A stretch of 64,000 bases of DNA from Xanthomonas melonis. Its GTDB lineage: Bacteria > Pseudomonadota > Gammaproteobacteria > Xanthomonadales > Xanthomonadaceae. The notes beneath the pieces were generated by a model, which searched no databases, had not been told where the DNA came from, and saw only the letters and a program-made list of their open reading frames with translations. Made by a program: the position numbers and the translations under genes. This document shows positions 19,537 to 29,936 of the stretch, piece after piece (position 1 is the stretch's first letter; every line of letters begins with the position of its first letter). Location: positions 124,001-188,000 of the forward strand of contig NZ_JAJGQH010000006.1 in the NCBI RefSeq assembly GCF_020783655.1, given 5' to 3'.

Positions 19537-19725
19537 GCGTTCTCTGCTGTAAACGACAGCGTGCAAAACATTCGCCTTGTCCCTTAATGACGACCACGGG
19601 GGCGCGACGAAGCCGGGTGTGCAAGTCCGCCTTGTAGCGGGAAGCCCGATGGCCTCACAACGTCCCCACTTGAACCCCGGGTTCAAGGTCGTTTCGCCGC
19701 ATCGTCACGGCGGAGAATGCAAATC
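19537..19725 (+). ncRNA. ssrS: 6S RNA
   Basis: About 189 nt in the conserved location between zapA and the formyl-THF cyclo-ligase gene. The diagnostic 3'-half motif CTTGAACCCCGGGTTCAAGG is present at about 19670-19690, matching the CTTGAACC/GGGTTCAAGG hairpin of E. coli 6S RNA. The ends can pair (CATTCGCC with GGCGGAGAATG) around a long, interrupted rod. 6S RNA mimics an open promoter, sequesters sigma-70 holoenzyme and accumulates in stationary phase. A terminator follows directly. Exact ends are inferred from the -10 box and terminator. Confidence 0.85.
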
Positions 19726-19726
19726 T

Positions 19727-19756
19727 GAAACGACGCCTCCGGGCGTCGTTTCTTTT
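19727..19756 (+). terminator. intrinsic terminator after 6S RNA
   Basis: AAACGACGCC and GGGCGTCGTTT form a strong stem followed by CTTTTT, immediately downstream of the 6S RNA. Confidence 0.8.
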
Positions 19757-19972
19757 TGCGCCGTCGTCGGCGAACCCGCCGCATCGGTGCTGGCCGATGA
19801 TGCAGGCAAGGCCGGCGACTGCAACCCGACGCGCGCGCGTGCGCGCATATGCCGGCGCCACCGCATGCCATCGCGCACAGCGCCATGACACATCGCACTG
19901 CGGTCGAGACGGTGCTAGGCACGCGTCCACGCGGCGACGACAATGCCCACACCCCGTCGCTCCGAGAGCTCG

Positions 19973-20563
19973 ATGACCGAGGACAGAAATGCGTTGCGTC
20001 AACGGCTGCGCGCCCAGCGCCGCGCGCTGCCGGCAGCGCAACGCCTGGCAGCGGCCGACTCCCTGGCAACGCGCCTGCTGACACTGCCGTTCGCACCGCA
20101 GACCGGCGCAGTGGCAGGGTATTGGGCGATGGATGGCGAAATCGCGCTGCACCGCTGGCAACTCGGTTTGCCGGCCGGGGTGCGCTATTGCCTGCCCGTG
20201 CTGGACGGGCGCGTGCTGCGCTTTGCGCCATGGCGGCCCGGCCAGGCACTGATCAGCAATCGTTACGGCATTCCCGAACCGGACGTGGAGCGCGCCGCCA
20301 CCCTGGCGCCGGAGGAGATGGCCCTGGTGGTCGCCCCGCTCACCGGCTTCGACGCAGCCTGCCGCCGGCTGGGTATGGGAGGCGGCTGGTATGATCGCAG
20401 CTTCGCGTTCCGGCATCGCCAGGCGCCCCCGCCCTGGCTGGTGGGTGCCGGCTTCGCCGCGCAACAGGTGCCCGCCCTGCCGACCGAACCCTGGGACGTG
20501 GCGGTGGACGCCATCTGTACCGAACACGCCACCTTCCTGAAAGACGACGCCGTTTCCGTATGA
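19973..20563 (+). CDS. 5-formyltetrahydrofolate cyclo-ligase
   Basis: A 196-residue enzyme (YgfA/MTHFS family) that uses ATP to convert 5-formyl-THF to 5,10-methenyl-THF. It begins with an Arg-rich helix ([17 protein letters not shown]), contains [38 protein letters not shown] (the ATP/substrate loop G-M-G-G-G-x-Y-D), and ends with the [11 protein letters not shown] region. The start MTEDRN at 19973 is preferred because a GAGAG site sits six bases before it; an ATG at 19943 in the same frame is the alternative. It follows 6S RNA as in E. coli, where the two are co-transcribed. The EVE gene overlaps its stop. Confidence 0.93.
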   Translation: MTEDRNALRQRLRAQRRALPAAQRLAAADSLATRLLTLPFAPQTGAVAGYWAMDGEIALHRWQLGLPAGVRYCLPVLDGRVLRFAPWRPGQALISNRYGIPEPDVERAATLAPEEMALVVAPLTGFDAACRRLGMGGGWYDRSFAFRHRQAPPPWLVGAGFAAQQVPALPTEPWDVAVDAICTEHATFLKDDAVSV

Positions 20564-21036
20564 CCGCACGCAAGCGCTACTGGTTGATGAAGTCCGAGCC
20601 GGACACCTTTTCCATCGACGATCTGGAACGTGTCGGCACCGAGCCCTGGAATGGGGTGCGCAACTACCAGGCGCGCAATTTCATGCGCGATGGCATGCGG
20701 GTCGGCGACGGGGTGCTGTTCTATCACTCCAACTGCAAGGTGCCCGGTATCGTCGGCATCGCCAAGGTGGCCAGCACGGCGTACCCGGACGACACCCAGT
20801 TCGATCCGGCATCCGACTATCACGACCCGAAATCCACGCGCGAAGATCCGCGCTGGGTGCTGGTGGACGTGGCGTTCGAGCGCAAGCTCGGACGGACGAT
20901 CGCACTGGACGAGATCAAGCAGCACGCCGACGCGCTGGGCGAGGGTTTCCCGCTGATCGCGCGCGGCAATCGGCTGTCGATCCTGCCGGTGACCGCTGCG
21001 CAGTGGAAATTGTTGCTGGCGATGGAATCGCCGTGA
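20560..21036 (+). CDS. EVE domain protein (modified-base-binding fold)
   Basis: A 158-residue single EVE domain, a PUA-like fold related to human THYN1. It starts [18 protein letters not shown] and continues with [29 protein letters not shown], the classic EVE signature with its aromatic binding-pocket residues. EVE domains are thought to bind modified bases in DNA or RNA; the ligand is unknown. Its ATG overlaps the cyclo-ligase stop (ATGA). This compact housekeeping version is not in a restriction or defence context here. Confidence 0.93.
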   Translation: MTARKRYWLMKSEPDTFSIDDLERVGTEPWNGVRNYQARNFMRDGMRVGDGVLFYHSNCKVPGIVGIAKVASTAYPDDTQFDPASDYHDPKSTREDPRWVLVDVAFERKLGRTIALDEIKQHADALGEGFPLIARGNRLSILPVTAAQWKLLLAMESP

Positions 21037-21120
21037 TTCGGGATTGGGCATTCGCTCAATCCCCGCAGCCCGACGTGCGCCGCTCCGACGAATCCCGACT
21101 CCCCAATCCCCAATCCCGAG
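21034..21120. repeat. GAATCCC-type intergenic inverted repeat, copy 2
   Basis: The left end GATTCGGGATTGGGCATTCG and the right end CGAATCCC, CTCCCCAATCCCCAATCCC are inverted relative to each other and flank about 40 bp. It abuts the end of the EVE gene and ends about eight bases before rpiA. Same family as 7598-7756 and 41163-41311. Confidence 0.7.
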
Positions 21121-21128
21121 CCTCAACA

Positions 21129-21776
21129 ATGTCCGAAGCAAAACGCCTGGCCGCCGAAAAGGCGATCGATTACGTAGAAGACGGCATGATCGTCGGCGTG
21201 GGGACCGGTTCGACGGTGGCCTACTTCATCGATGCGCTGGGCCGGATCGGCCACCGCATCAAGGGCGCAGTGTCCAGCTCCGAGCAAAGCACCGCGCGAT
21301 TGCGACAGCACGGCATCGAGGTGCTGGACCTCAATCACACCGGCAACCTGTCGCTGTATGTGGACGGGGCCGACGAGTGCGACCCCAACCGCTGCCTGAT
21401 CAAGGGCGGCGGCGCGGCGCTGACGCGCGAGAAGATCATTGCCGAGGCCAGCGAGCGCTTCATCTGCATCGTCGACCCGAGCAAGCAGGTGCCGGTGCTG
21501 GGCAAGTTCCCGCTGCCGGTGGAAGTGATTCCGATGGCACGCAGCCTGGTGGCCCGGCAGATCCTGGCCTCGACCGGCGGCCAGCCGGTGTGGCGCGACG
21601 GAGTGGTCACCGACAACGGCAACGTGGTGCTGGACGTGCACAACCTGCACATCGCCGACCCGGTGGCTCTGGAGCGCAGCCTGAACCAGATTCCCGGCGT
21701 GGTCTGCGTGGGCCTGTTCGCCCGCCGCCCGGCCGATGTGGTGATCGTCGGTGGCGAACCGCCGCGCGTGCTGTGA
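21129..21776 (+). CDS. rpiA: ribose-5-phosphate isomerase A
   Basis: A 215-residue enzyme interconverting ribose-5-phosphate and ribulose-5-phosphate in the pentose phosphate pathway. Characteristic blocks are [32 protein letters not shown], the catalytic VDGADECDP, and [13 protein letters not shown]. Length matches E. coli RpiA (219). Its leader is largely the intergenic repeat, which leaves only a poor ribosome site before the ATG. Confidence 0.97.
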   Translation: MSEAKRLAAEKAIDYVEDGMIVGVGTGSTVAYFIDALGRIGHRIKGAVSSSEQSTARLRQHGIEVLDLNHTGNLSLYVDGADECDPNRCLIKGGGAALTREKIIAEASERFICIVDPSKQVPVLGKFPLPVEVIPMARSLVARQILASTGGQPVWRDGVVTDNGNVVLDVHNLHIADPVALERSLNQIPGVVCVGLFARRPADVVIVGGEPPRVL

Positions 21777-22075
21777 CGCGTCGGCGACATGGAGCGCCGG
21801 CGGTCCGCGCGCGTCGATAATCACAGCGCCCGCGCGGCCGGCGCTTCGGCGCCCACCCGGCCGCGCTCGCGGCCAGGTCCATCCGCGGCGGCCTGTGTCC
21901 GCTTTGGAGCAACGCGCTGCAAGCGCAATGCATGCAGCGTCATTGCATCGGTCCGGACACGCTTGCCTGCAGGCCACGCAACCACGCCTGGGCCGCTGCG
22001 ACGACGCACCGGCGGCTTGACGCGCGCCGGTGCATGGCAGATGGTGCGCCATCCCCCGCTTCGCCGGTCTGTCGC
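21777..22075. other. 299-bp gap with no recognisable gene
   Basis: Between rpiA and the DUF192 lipoprotein gene. Very GC-rich; short open frames exist but none resembles a protein family. No clear terminator or promoter was found. Confidence 0.45.
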
Positions 22076-22522
22076 ATGCGCCCTGTCCGCCTCTTCGCCC
22101 TCGCCTGCCTGATCCTGCTAGGGGGCTGTGCCAGCAGCGGACCATGGGTGGAGCTGGCCGGCACGCGCTACCAGGTCGAGGTGGCGCAGAACGACGCCGA
22201 GCGTATCCAGGGCCTGATGTTCCGCGATGCCATGGACGACGATCGCGGCATGCTGTTCATTCACGACCGTCAGGAGCCGCTGGCGTACTGGATGAAGAAC
22301 ACCAAGATCGCCCTGGACATCCTGTATTTCGACGACCAGCGCCGGCTGGTGTCGCAGCAGCGCGACGTGCCGCCGTGTTCGGCCGGCGATGCCTGCCCGC
22401 CCTACCCCAGCAAGGCTCCGGCCCGCTATGTGCTGGAACTCAATGCCGGGCAGGCGGCCAGGCTCGGCCTGCAGGACGGCACCGAGCTTGTTTTCAGTCC
22501 GGATATTCCCAAGCTGAAGTGA
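22076..22522 (+). CDS. DUF192 family lipoprotein
   Basis: A 148-residue exported protein. The N-terminus MRPVRLFALACLILLGGCAS is a lipoprotein signal peptide with lipobox LGGC, so the mature protein is likely lipid-anchored. The rest is a DUF192 domain: ERIQGLMFRDAMDDDRGMLFIH, then YWMKNTKIALDILYFD and VLELNAGQAARLGLQDGTEL. Family members are small exported beta-sandwich proteins of unknown function. The SirB1-like gene follows on the same strand after 40 bp. Confidence 0.9.
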   Translation: MRPVRLFALACLILLGGCASSGPWVELAGTRYQVEVAQNDAERIQGLMFRDAMDDDRGMLFIHDRQEPLAYWMKNTKIALDILYFDDQRRLVSQQRDVPPCSAGDACPPYPSKAPARYVLELNAGQAARLGLQDGTELVFSPDIPKLK

Positions 22523-22562
22523 TTCACAGCGATGCGGTGTCGCCTGTCAGGAAGTACCGGAC

Positions 22563-23444
22563 TTGAACCCCGCGTCGCTTGCCGACACTCTTGGAGGCAT
22601 GGTCGACATGCTCCCACTTCCCCACTGGACCGCACTCGCCAGCCTGGACGACGAGGCGGTGCCGCTGATGTCCACCGCGCTGCTGATCGCGCGCGACGAG
22701 TATCCACAGCTGGATGCCGAGTTGTACGACACCCTGGTGCAGAGCCATGTCGAACACCTGCGCCCCGAAGTGGAGGCGATCGATCTGTGGCCACTGAAGA
22801 TGGCCGCGGTCAACCGCTACCTGTTCGACGAACTGGGGTACTCCGGCAATCACAACGAGTACTACGATCCGCGTAACAGCTATCTCAACCAGGTGTTCGA
22901 GCGCCGGCTGGGCAATCCGATCTCGCTGGCCATGGTGCAGATCGAAGTGGCGCGGCGCCTGGGCATCCCGCTGGCCGGCGTGTCGTTTCCCGGGCATTTC
23001 CTGGTCCGGCTGCCGGTCGACGACGGGGTGCTGGTGATGGACCCGTTCAACGGCGGCCGCCCGCTGGGCGTGGACGAACTACGCGAACGCGCGCGCCCGC
23101 ATCTGGGCGGCGAGATTCCCGACGACCGCGCACTGGCGCAAATCCTCGACCCGGCCCCGCACCGTGCGATCCTGATCCGCATCCTGCGCAACCTGCACGG
23201 CGTCTACGCCGATGCCGAGCATTGGGACCGCGCCGCACGTAGCGCCGACCGCATCCTGAAGCTGGTGCCCGATCAGCCCGAAGCCCTGCGCGATCGCGGC
23301 ATGGCGTATCTGCACCTGGGCCACCGTAGCGGCGCGCGTCACGATCTGTCGCGCTATCTGCTGCTCAACCCGAGCGCGCAGGACGCGGCGAGCCTGCACG
23401 AACATCTGGTCGAATTGAACAGTCAGCGCGCCCGCGCGCACTGA
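22563..23444 (+). CDS. SirB1 family protein (transglutaminase-like with TPR)
   Basis: A protein of about 293 residues. The N-terminal half is the transglutaminase-like SirB1 domain (AAVNRYLFDELGYSGNHNEYYDPRNSYLNQVFERRLGNPISLAMV, read here as consecutive blocks), and the C-terminal part has TPR helices (HWDRAARSADRIL, ALRDRGMAYLHLGHRSGARHDL). The usual Cys of active transglutaminases is not evident, so catalysis is doubtful. The start is uncertain: TTG at 22563 has an AGGAAG site eight bases upstream, whereas ATG at 22608 has GGAGG ten bases upstream. Family members are often encoded next to release-factor or prmC genes; that context is absent here. Confidence 0.88.
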   Translation: MNPASLADTLGGMVDMLPLPHWTALASLDDEAVPLMSTALLIARDEYPQLDAELYDTLVQSHVEHLRPEVEAIDLWPLKMAAVNRYLFDELGYSGNHNEYYDPRNSYLNQVFERRLGNPISLAMVQIEVARRLGIPLAGVSFPGHFLVRLPVDDGVLVMDPFNGGRPLGVDELRERARPHLGGEIPDDRALAQILDPAPHRAILIRILRNLHGVYADAEHWDRAARSADRILKLVPDQPEALRDRGMAYLHLGHRSGARHDLSRYLLLNPSAQDAASLHEHLVELNSQRARAH

Positions 23445-23615
23445 AGCACACCCCCAGCGCCGGCCAGACGGCATCCTGCCTGCGCGCGGCCTCGGCCAGG
23501 CCGACCGGGCGGCCGACATCCGTGGATGCCTCGCGTACGGCCGCGCGCGTCCGCCTGCAATGCCCGCTCCCGGGCGCAATCCGCCCGCGGCATTGGGCCA
23601 GGCGGCTTTTGCCGC

Positions 23616-23807
23616 TCAGTCGATCTCCACCATCTCGAAATCGTCCTTGGTCACCCCGCAGTCCGGGCAGGTCCAGGTATCGGGCACGTCCTGCCAGCGC
23701 GTGCCGGGGGCGATGCCTTCCTCGGGAATGCCGTCGGCCTCGTGGTACAGAAAGCCGCAGACCACGCACATCCAGGTTCGGTAGGTAGTCGTGGATGTCT
23801 CGCTCAT
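23616..23807 (-). CDS. rubredoxin
   Basis: A 63-residue rubredoxin, a one-iron electron carrier. The two Cys pairs are plain: [15 protein letters not shown] and [16 protein letters not shown]. Family spacing and the [20 protein letters not shown] middle are conserved. It is divergent from thiE, 72 bp apart. The likely partner is a rubredoxin reductase or an oxygenase elsewhere in the genome; none is nearby. Confidence 0.96.
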   Translation of the reverse strand: MSETSTTTYRTWMCVVCGFLYHEADGIPEEGIAPGTRWQDVPDTWTCPDCGVTKDDFEMVEID

Positions 23808-23879
23808 CGGATAATCGCGGCCATGCAACGGTGGGGTCTGCATTGTCCCATTCCACCCACTGCTTTCGGAAGCGCAGCC

Positions 23880-24503
23880 ATGCCGCACCTCGAAGACGCC
23901 CGCGGCGTCTACCTGATCACCCCCGATGAGCCCAACACGCAGCGCCTGCTGCTGCGCACCGTCCCGTTGCTGCCGTCCGTCACCTGGCTGCAGTACCGCA
24001 ACAAGCAGGCCGACGCGCCGCTGCGGCTGCGCCAGGCGCGTGCCCTGCACGAGGCCTGCGCGGCGCATGGGGTGCCGCTGATCATCAACGACGATGCGCA
24101 GCTGGCCGCGCAGGTCGGGGCGCAGGGCGTGCATCTGGGCGAGGACGATGGCGAAGTGGCCGCAGTCCGCGCCTTGCTGGGCGAGCAGGCGATCATTGGG
24201 GTGTCGTGCTACGACGGGATCGATCGCGCACGCATCGCGGCTGCGGCAGGCGCCAGCTACGTGGCGTTCGGTGCGTTCTTCCCCACCACCACCAAGCAGA
24301 CCACCCGGCGCGCCACGCCGGCGCTGCTGCAGCAGGCTGCCACGCTGGGCGTGCCGCGCGTGGCGATCGGCGGTATCACGCCTGCGCATGTGCCCGACCT
24401 GGTGGCAGCAGGTGCCGATCTGGTCGCCGTGGTCAGCGGCGTGTACGCGGCGGCGGATCCGGTCGCAGCGGTGCAGGCATATCGTGCAGGGTTCGGGTCT
24501 TAG
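23880..24503 (+). CDS. thiE: thiamine-phosphate synthase
   Basis: A 207-residue TIM barrel that joins HMP-PP and thiazole phosphate into thiamine monophosphate. Conserved blocks are [56 protein letters not shown], and [29 protein letters not shown]. Length matches ThiE (about 210). In many proteobacteria thiE directly precedes hemL; here a TonB receptor and repeat-rich DNA separate them by about 4.1 kb. thiC is at the other end of the window. Confidence 0.96.
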   Translation: MPHLEDARGVYLITPDEPNTQRLLLRTVPLLPSVTWLQYRNKQADAPLRLRQARALHEACAAHGVPLIINDDAQLAAQVGAQGVHLGEDDGEVAAVRALLGEQAIIGVSCYDGIDRARIAAAAGASYVAFGAFFPTTTKQTTRRATPALLQQAATLGVPRVAIGGITPAHVPDLVAAGADLVAVVSGVYAAADPVAAVQAYRAGFGS

Positions 24504-24516
24504 TGCGGCAATCGTT

Positions 24517-24555
24517 CAGGCTTGCAGGCTTGCAGGCTTGCAGGCTTGCAGGCGC
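24517..24555. repeat. short tandem repeat, 8-bp unit AGGCTTGC
   Basis: At least four consecutive copies of AGGCTTGC just downstream of thiE, with a degenerate copy (GTCCAGGCTTGT) about 20 bp further on. It could vary in copy number by slippage. No coding frame is involved. Confidence 0.85.
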
Positions 24556-24639
24556 AAGCTATTCGTCCAGGCTTGTAATGCGCTTCAAGCTGGTGAATTT
24601 TTATTTCACTGCATCTGTTGATCACAGAAAGCCGGGGGC

Positions 24640-25060
24640 GTCGAGTGTGCGGTGCCCTCACCGCTCGCGGGACACGCCGTGGACCCGTCCATGGGGGCTA
24701 GATGGCGGCATCCATGCCGCCAACGGTCCCGCAATCGGCAAGGACACCGCATCAGATAGTTGGCTGGCAGCCAACGAAAAGCGGCTCACTGCTACGAACC
24801 GCTTGCTGCATTTGTCGATTGGGTTGCTGCTGCGGATCGGTTGATCCATGACATCCGATAGGCATTGCGACAGAAATCGAACGAGCTGACACCTGCTTTG
24901 TTCAGCGAGTCGCGCAATGCACCGCTTGTGCTACGCCCGCCGACCGTCGCGAATGGTCCTTGCCCGCTCACCGTCGCGGGACCCTTGGCGGCATCCATGC
25001 CGCCAAGGGTCCCGCAATCGGCAAGGACACCACGCCAGACAGTTGGCTGGTTCTTTTTGT
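24640..25060. repeat. palindromic dispersed intergenic repeat, two copies
   Basis: The 664-bp thiE-receptor gap is mostly repeats. Two related blocks are present, near 24645-24765 and 24950-25055. Each has the core GGCGGCATCCATGCCGCC, a CGGGAC box before it and CAATCGGCAAGGACACC after it, then (C)AGATAGTTGGCTGG or CAGACAGTTGGCTGG. In the second block a perfect 40-bp palindrome spans 24976-25015 with arms GCGGGACCCTTGGCGGCAT and a 2-nt centre. Related blocks occur at 44370-44700. No gene is seen in the gap. Confidence 0.8.
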
Positions 25061-25167
25061 TGAAGAGCAAAAGACACCGCGTCGTCAGCCAAGCCATCTC
25101 CCAAAACAAAAACAGCGACGCGTGCTTTCACGCGTCACTGCCGGAACCGGCTTTGTCGCTGGCGCGA

Positions 25168-28100
25168 TTAGAAGTCGTAGCTCAGGGTCACCCGGCCAGA
25201 GCGCGGCGCCTGGTAGGCCACGACCTGATTCCACAACGGATTGGTCGTGTTATCGGGCAGCTGCGAGAACGGGTAGATATTGGTCGCGGTCTGCTCGTTG
25301 GTGATGTTGAACACGTCAAAGCGCAGCGCCAGCCTGCCATCGGCGAACGCGGGCTTGTAGGTCACGCCCATGTCGAGTTGCGCGATCCAGCCCAGGCGGC
25401 CCTGCGAGCCCGGAGGCGATGCCACGCCGGTGCCGGTTTCCGGGTTGTAGCAGTAGTGGTAAGGCCCGCCAGTGATGGCGCTGCCGCCATAGCCGGCCGG
25501 ATCGCGGCCGCTGTATTGGCTGCCGTAGTAATTGCCCAGGCAATTGTGTGGCGCACCGGAGATCAGGCTGAAGTTGGCCGAGGCGCCCCATTGCGGATTG
25601 AACTGGTAGAAGCCGAACAACTTGAGCTGATGGCGGTGATCGTTGGACTGGTCGCCGTTGAAGTGTTCCATCAGCGCCGGATGGTCCCAGCTTTGCGTGG
25701 TCGAGACCGAGGCCTGGCCCTGGTAGCTGCCCAGCGCACCGCCGGTACGCCATAGATCCGAGCGCACCTGACCCTCTGTGGTGCCGTAGCTGTGCGACCA
25801 CACATAGTTGACCTTGGCATACCACTGGCCGTCGAACGGGCGTTCCAGATTGAATTCCACCGCCGAATAGTTGCGTTTGAACTTCGGGAAGCCAGCCGCT
25901 TCACGGCTGACCGAGACTTCGTGGAATTGACCGTCGGTGCCGATCACGCCCCAGGTGTTGGTCTGGCCAGGATTGATCAGCGAGGCGCCAGCCACCTTCG
26001 AGAAATCGATGGTCACCCCTTGCGCCGCTGCCGCATCGATCAATGCGGTGTTGGAGACATCGTAGTTCTGGTCGTCGATGCCCGCGTTGAGGCGGCGATG
26101 GGTGCCGCGCATGCCCAGTACCCAGCCGCTGTCGAGTTGCTTGGTGAAGCCGAGGATGAGTTCGTCCTGGTTCTCGCCTTCGATGTCCTTGACCACCGCC
26201 GTGCGCACGTCGGCAATGCGGCCGAAGCGCGAATTGGCCGACACCGCAGAGCCCAGTTGCTGCGCCAGGATCGGCGTGCCGTCGGCATTGATGCCGCTGT
26301 AGGTGAAATAGGTGTCGGTGGTGGTGGCCGGGGTAAACAGACTCACCGCCGACAGCGGCAGGCCTAGATAGTAGCGGCCGAGGTTACCGAACACCTTCAG
26401 GCTGGAATCGCCGTTGACGTCCCAGCTGAAACCCAACCGTGGCGCCCAGGCGTTGTCCACCTCGATGTACGGGTCGCCGAACGGGGTGTAGTTGGTGAAT
26501 TCGTCCTTGCGCAGGCCCAGGCTGAGCAGCAGATTATCGGTGACCTGCCATTTGTCTTCGATGTAGTACGCGCGTTGTTTCGCCTCGTAGGAATACAGGC
26601 TGGTATTGATGTTGCGCACCACGTAGTAGCCGCTCGATCCGTTGACCGGATCGACCAGCCCCGGGCTCGGCGCGCCGATGCCGCCGGCTTCGTTGGCCGA
26701 CTGACTGACCAATCCGCCGGTCGCCAGCCCGTTGGGATCATTGGTCTGGCCATAGGTCCACGCAAAGCCGGGGCCGGACAGCACCGACCCGACGTCGATG
26801 CCTTCGGACTTCTGGTTGTCGATACCGAAGTTGAGCGTGTGATGGCCCAGCCGCCATTCCAGATTCAAGCGCTGATTGTCCTTCTTGTACTCGCGGTCGG
26901 GCGAGCTGACCGAGGTGACCAGCTGATTGCCGATACGCGGTGTGCCGCCGGTATAGGCGGGATTCTGCAACGCGGCGCTGTTGATCACCGGACCGTTGGC
27001 CGCGTTGTAGTTGAACGGAGTCAGCTCGTCCGGTGTGGTCATCTTGCCGTACAGCGCCGTCACGGTGAGGTTGTCGCCGAGGTAGCCGGTGTACTTGCCG
27101 GTGAACAGGGTCGGGCCGGTCTTCCAGGTGGATTCGTCGGTGAGATAGCTGCCGCGCGCGCGGCTGAGATAGTTGTAGCGATAGATCGAGCCGTTGGTTT
27201 CGGCTTCGTCACTGGCACCGGTCACCTCGATCAGATGGTTGTCGGTGATGTTCCAGTCCACCTTGGCGTACCAGCGCTGCTGCTTGTAGTCGTAGTCGGT
27301 GAGGCCGCCGGTGCGGCCATTGTCGGTGTCGCGATTGGTGCCCACGCGCACGCCGTCCGAGTCGACCTGTTCGGCGGCCAGGAAGAAGAACAGCTTGTCC
27401 TGGATGATCGGCCCGCCCACGTAGGCGCTATAGGTGGTCTGGTTGGCCTCGGCCTCGCTGGCCGGCTGGTACAGGCCGTTGGCTGCGCGCGCGTAACGGT
27501 AGGCGGCGTTGTTGACGGTGCTGGCCTGGCTGTCCGGGCGCCAGTAGAGATCGCGCTGGTTGGCGCGCAGGCCATTGGGCTCCCAGATCACCGCGGCGCC
27601 GAACTTCCATTCGTTGGTGCCACGCTTGCCGATCTGATTGATCACGCCGCCGTTGGAGCGACCGAACTGCGCGCCGTAGCCGCCGGTGAAGATTTCCTGC
27701 TGGTCGATGGCGCCGTAGGGCAGGGTCAGGCCGCCGAGATTGTTGCTGATGGTGGTGGTGTTGAAACCGTTGAGGTAGTACGCGTTTTCGCTGGCGGCCG
27801 AGCCGCCGAAGCTGGGCAGCGAGCCGCCGAGCGGGCCGTTGTCGAACCCACCGCTGTTGACCACGACGCCCGGCGCCAGCAGCGCGATCGCTTCGGCGGT
27901 GCGGCCCAGCGGCAGCTGCGCCAGCTGTTCGGCGGTGACCACGGTGCGGGTATCCACGCTGCTGACGTCGATGGTGGCCAGGCTGGCGGCATTGACGGTC
28001 ACGCTGTCCAGGGTCTGCACGCCGCTTCCTGCGGCATTGGCGGCGAACGAGACGTCGGTGTTCGCGCCGACGGTGATGGCCACATTTTCGCGGGTTTCCA

Positions 28101-28347
28101 CCACCGCGCCGTCGCGCTTGACCGTCACCTTGTAGGTACCCAGCGGCAGGTTGCCGGCGGTATAGCGGCCGCGCGCATCCACCGGCACCTCACGGCTGAG
28201 GCCACTGTTGTTTTCCACCACCACGCTGGTGCCGTTGCCCTGCCCCACGCTGCCGACGATGCTGCCGGTGGTCGACTGCGCGTGTGCGCTGCCGATGGCC
28301 ACCACCAGGGCCAACGCCAGGGCACGCTTCTGGATCCTGCGGTTCAT
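25168..28347 (-). CDS. Oar-like TonB-dependent outer-membrane receptor
   Basis: A 1059-residue outer-membrane protein. Signal peptide MNRRIQKRALALALVVAIGSAHA, then a carboxypeptidase-regulatory-like beta domain (about 25-95: GSIVGSVGQ, REVPVDARGRYTAGNLPLGTY), a plug (about 110-250: AEAIALLAPGVVVNSGG and NGGVINQIGKRGTNEW), then a large beta barrel ending RVTLSYDF with the terminal Phe expected for BAM insertion. This architecture is Oar-type, not siderophore-type. The start at 28347 is set by the signal peptide and a GGGAG site. A paired CCTACCC element lies about 185 bp upstream and is shared with the amine oxidase operon. The ligand is unknown; a peptide- or amine-containing substrate is only a guess from that link. 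Confidence 0.92.
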   Translation of the reverse strand: MNRRIQKRALALALVVAIGSAHAQSTTGSIVGSVGQGNGTSVVVENNSGLSREVPVDARGRYTAGNLPLGTYKVTVKRDGAVVETRENVAITVGANTDVSFAANAAGSGVQTLDSVTVNAASLATIDVSSVDTRTVVTAEQLAQLPLGRTAEAIALLAPGVVVNSGGFDNGPLGGSLPSFGGSAASENAYYLNGFNTTTISNNLGGLTLPYGAIDQQEIFTGGYGAQFGRSNGGVINQIGKRGTNEWKFGAAVIWEPNGLRANQRDLYWRPDSQASTVNNAAYRYARAANGLYQPASEAEANQTTYSAYVGGPIIQDKLFFFLAAEQVDSDGVRVGTNRDTDNGRTGGLTDYDYKQQRWYAKVDWNITDNHLIEVTGASDEAETNGSIYRYNYLSRARGSYLTDESTWKTGPTLFTGKYTGYLGDNLTVTALYGKMTTPDELTPFNYNAANGPVINSAALQNPAYTGGTPRIGNQLVTSVSSPDREYKKDNQRLNLEWRLGHHTLNFGIDNQKSEGIDVGSVLSGPGFAWTYGQTNDPNGLATGGLVSQSANEAGGIGAPSPGLVDPVNGSSGYYVVRNINTSLYSYEAKQRAYYIEDKWQVTDNLLLSLGLRKDEFTNYTPFGDPYIEVDNAWAPRLGFSWDVNGDSSLKVFGNLGRYYLGLPLSAVSLFTPATTTDTYFTYSGINADGTPILAQQLGSAVSANSRFGRIADVRTAVVKDIEGENQDELILGFTKQLDSGWVLGMRGTHRRLNAGIDDQNYDVSNTALIDAAAAQGVTIDFSKVAGASLINPGQTNTWGVIGTDGQFHEVSVSREAAGFPKFKRNYSAVEFNLERPFDGQWYAKVNYVWSHSYGTTEGQVRSDLWRTGGALGSYQGQASVSTTQSWDHPALMEHFNGDQSNDHRHQLKLFGFYQFNPQWGASANFSLISGAPHNCLGNYYGSQYSGRDPAGYGGSAITGGPYHYCYNPETGTGVASPPGSQGRLGWIAQLDMGVTYKPAFADGRLALRFDVFNITNEQTATNIYPFSQLPDNTTNPLWNQVVAYQAPRSGRVTLSYDF

Positions 28348-28514
28348 GCTGTCTCCCAAAAGTCTGAACTGTTGCGACGAATGAACGGGGCCATGAGCCA
28401 CCGCAATCACACTTTCTGAACATCGGCTGCCCAGCGCCAATAGCGCTATGCCATCAGCTCATGCCCGAGGCGGTCGATACCGTCGCGCTCGATCATAGGC
28501 AGGCCGGCTCGCCC

Positions 28515-28557
28515 ACCCGTCGCCCGCGACGGGTAGGCAGGCATCTACCGGGTAGGC
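28515..28557. promoter_or_regulatory. paired CCTACCC direct repeat plus palindrome upstream of the Oar-like receptor
   Basis: On the minus strand the element reads CCTACCCG-N10-GCCTACCC (28531-28556), two direct half-sites 19 bp apart. A perfect palindrome ACCCGTCGC-CC-GCGACGGGT (28515-28534) overlaps one half-site. It is about 185 bp before the receptor start codon and 90 bp before hemL on the other strand. The same paired element occurs at 37076-37102 before the amine oxidase operon. Confidence 0.55.
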
Positions 28558-28646
28558 GTACACGGCTGCAGGCCTGACAATGGCGCAGACGATGCCTGTT
28601 GCCGGGCATCGCGGCCCCCACCGAACTTCCTCAAGGATCCGCGCGC

Positions 28647-29936
<1,290 letters not shown>

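Noticed and set aside
20560-21036. EVE-domain gene as part of a defence system
   Set aside because: It is coupled to a folate enzyme gene next to 6S RNA and rpiA, with no restriction or nuclease genes nearby.
22076-22522. DUF192 lipoprotein as an immunity protein for the XVIPCD gene
   Set aside because: X-T4SS immunity lipoproteins are encoded beside their effector; this one is 5.6 kb away with a clear DUF192 fold and other neighbours.
24517-24555. Possible CRISPR-like array
   Set aside because: Units are only 8 bp and directly abutting, with no spacers and no cas genes in the window.
28348-28646. Transposon or integration scar between the receptor and hemL
   Set aside because: No flanking direct duplication or transposase trace; the palindromes there are better explained as regulatory sites.
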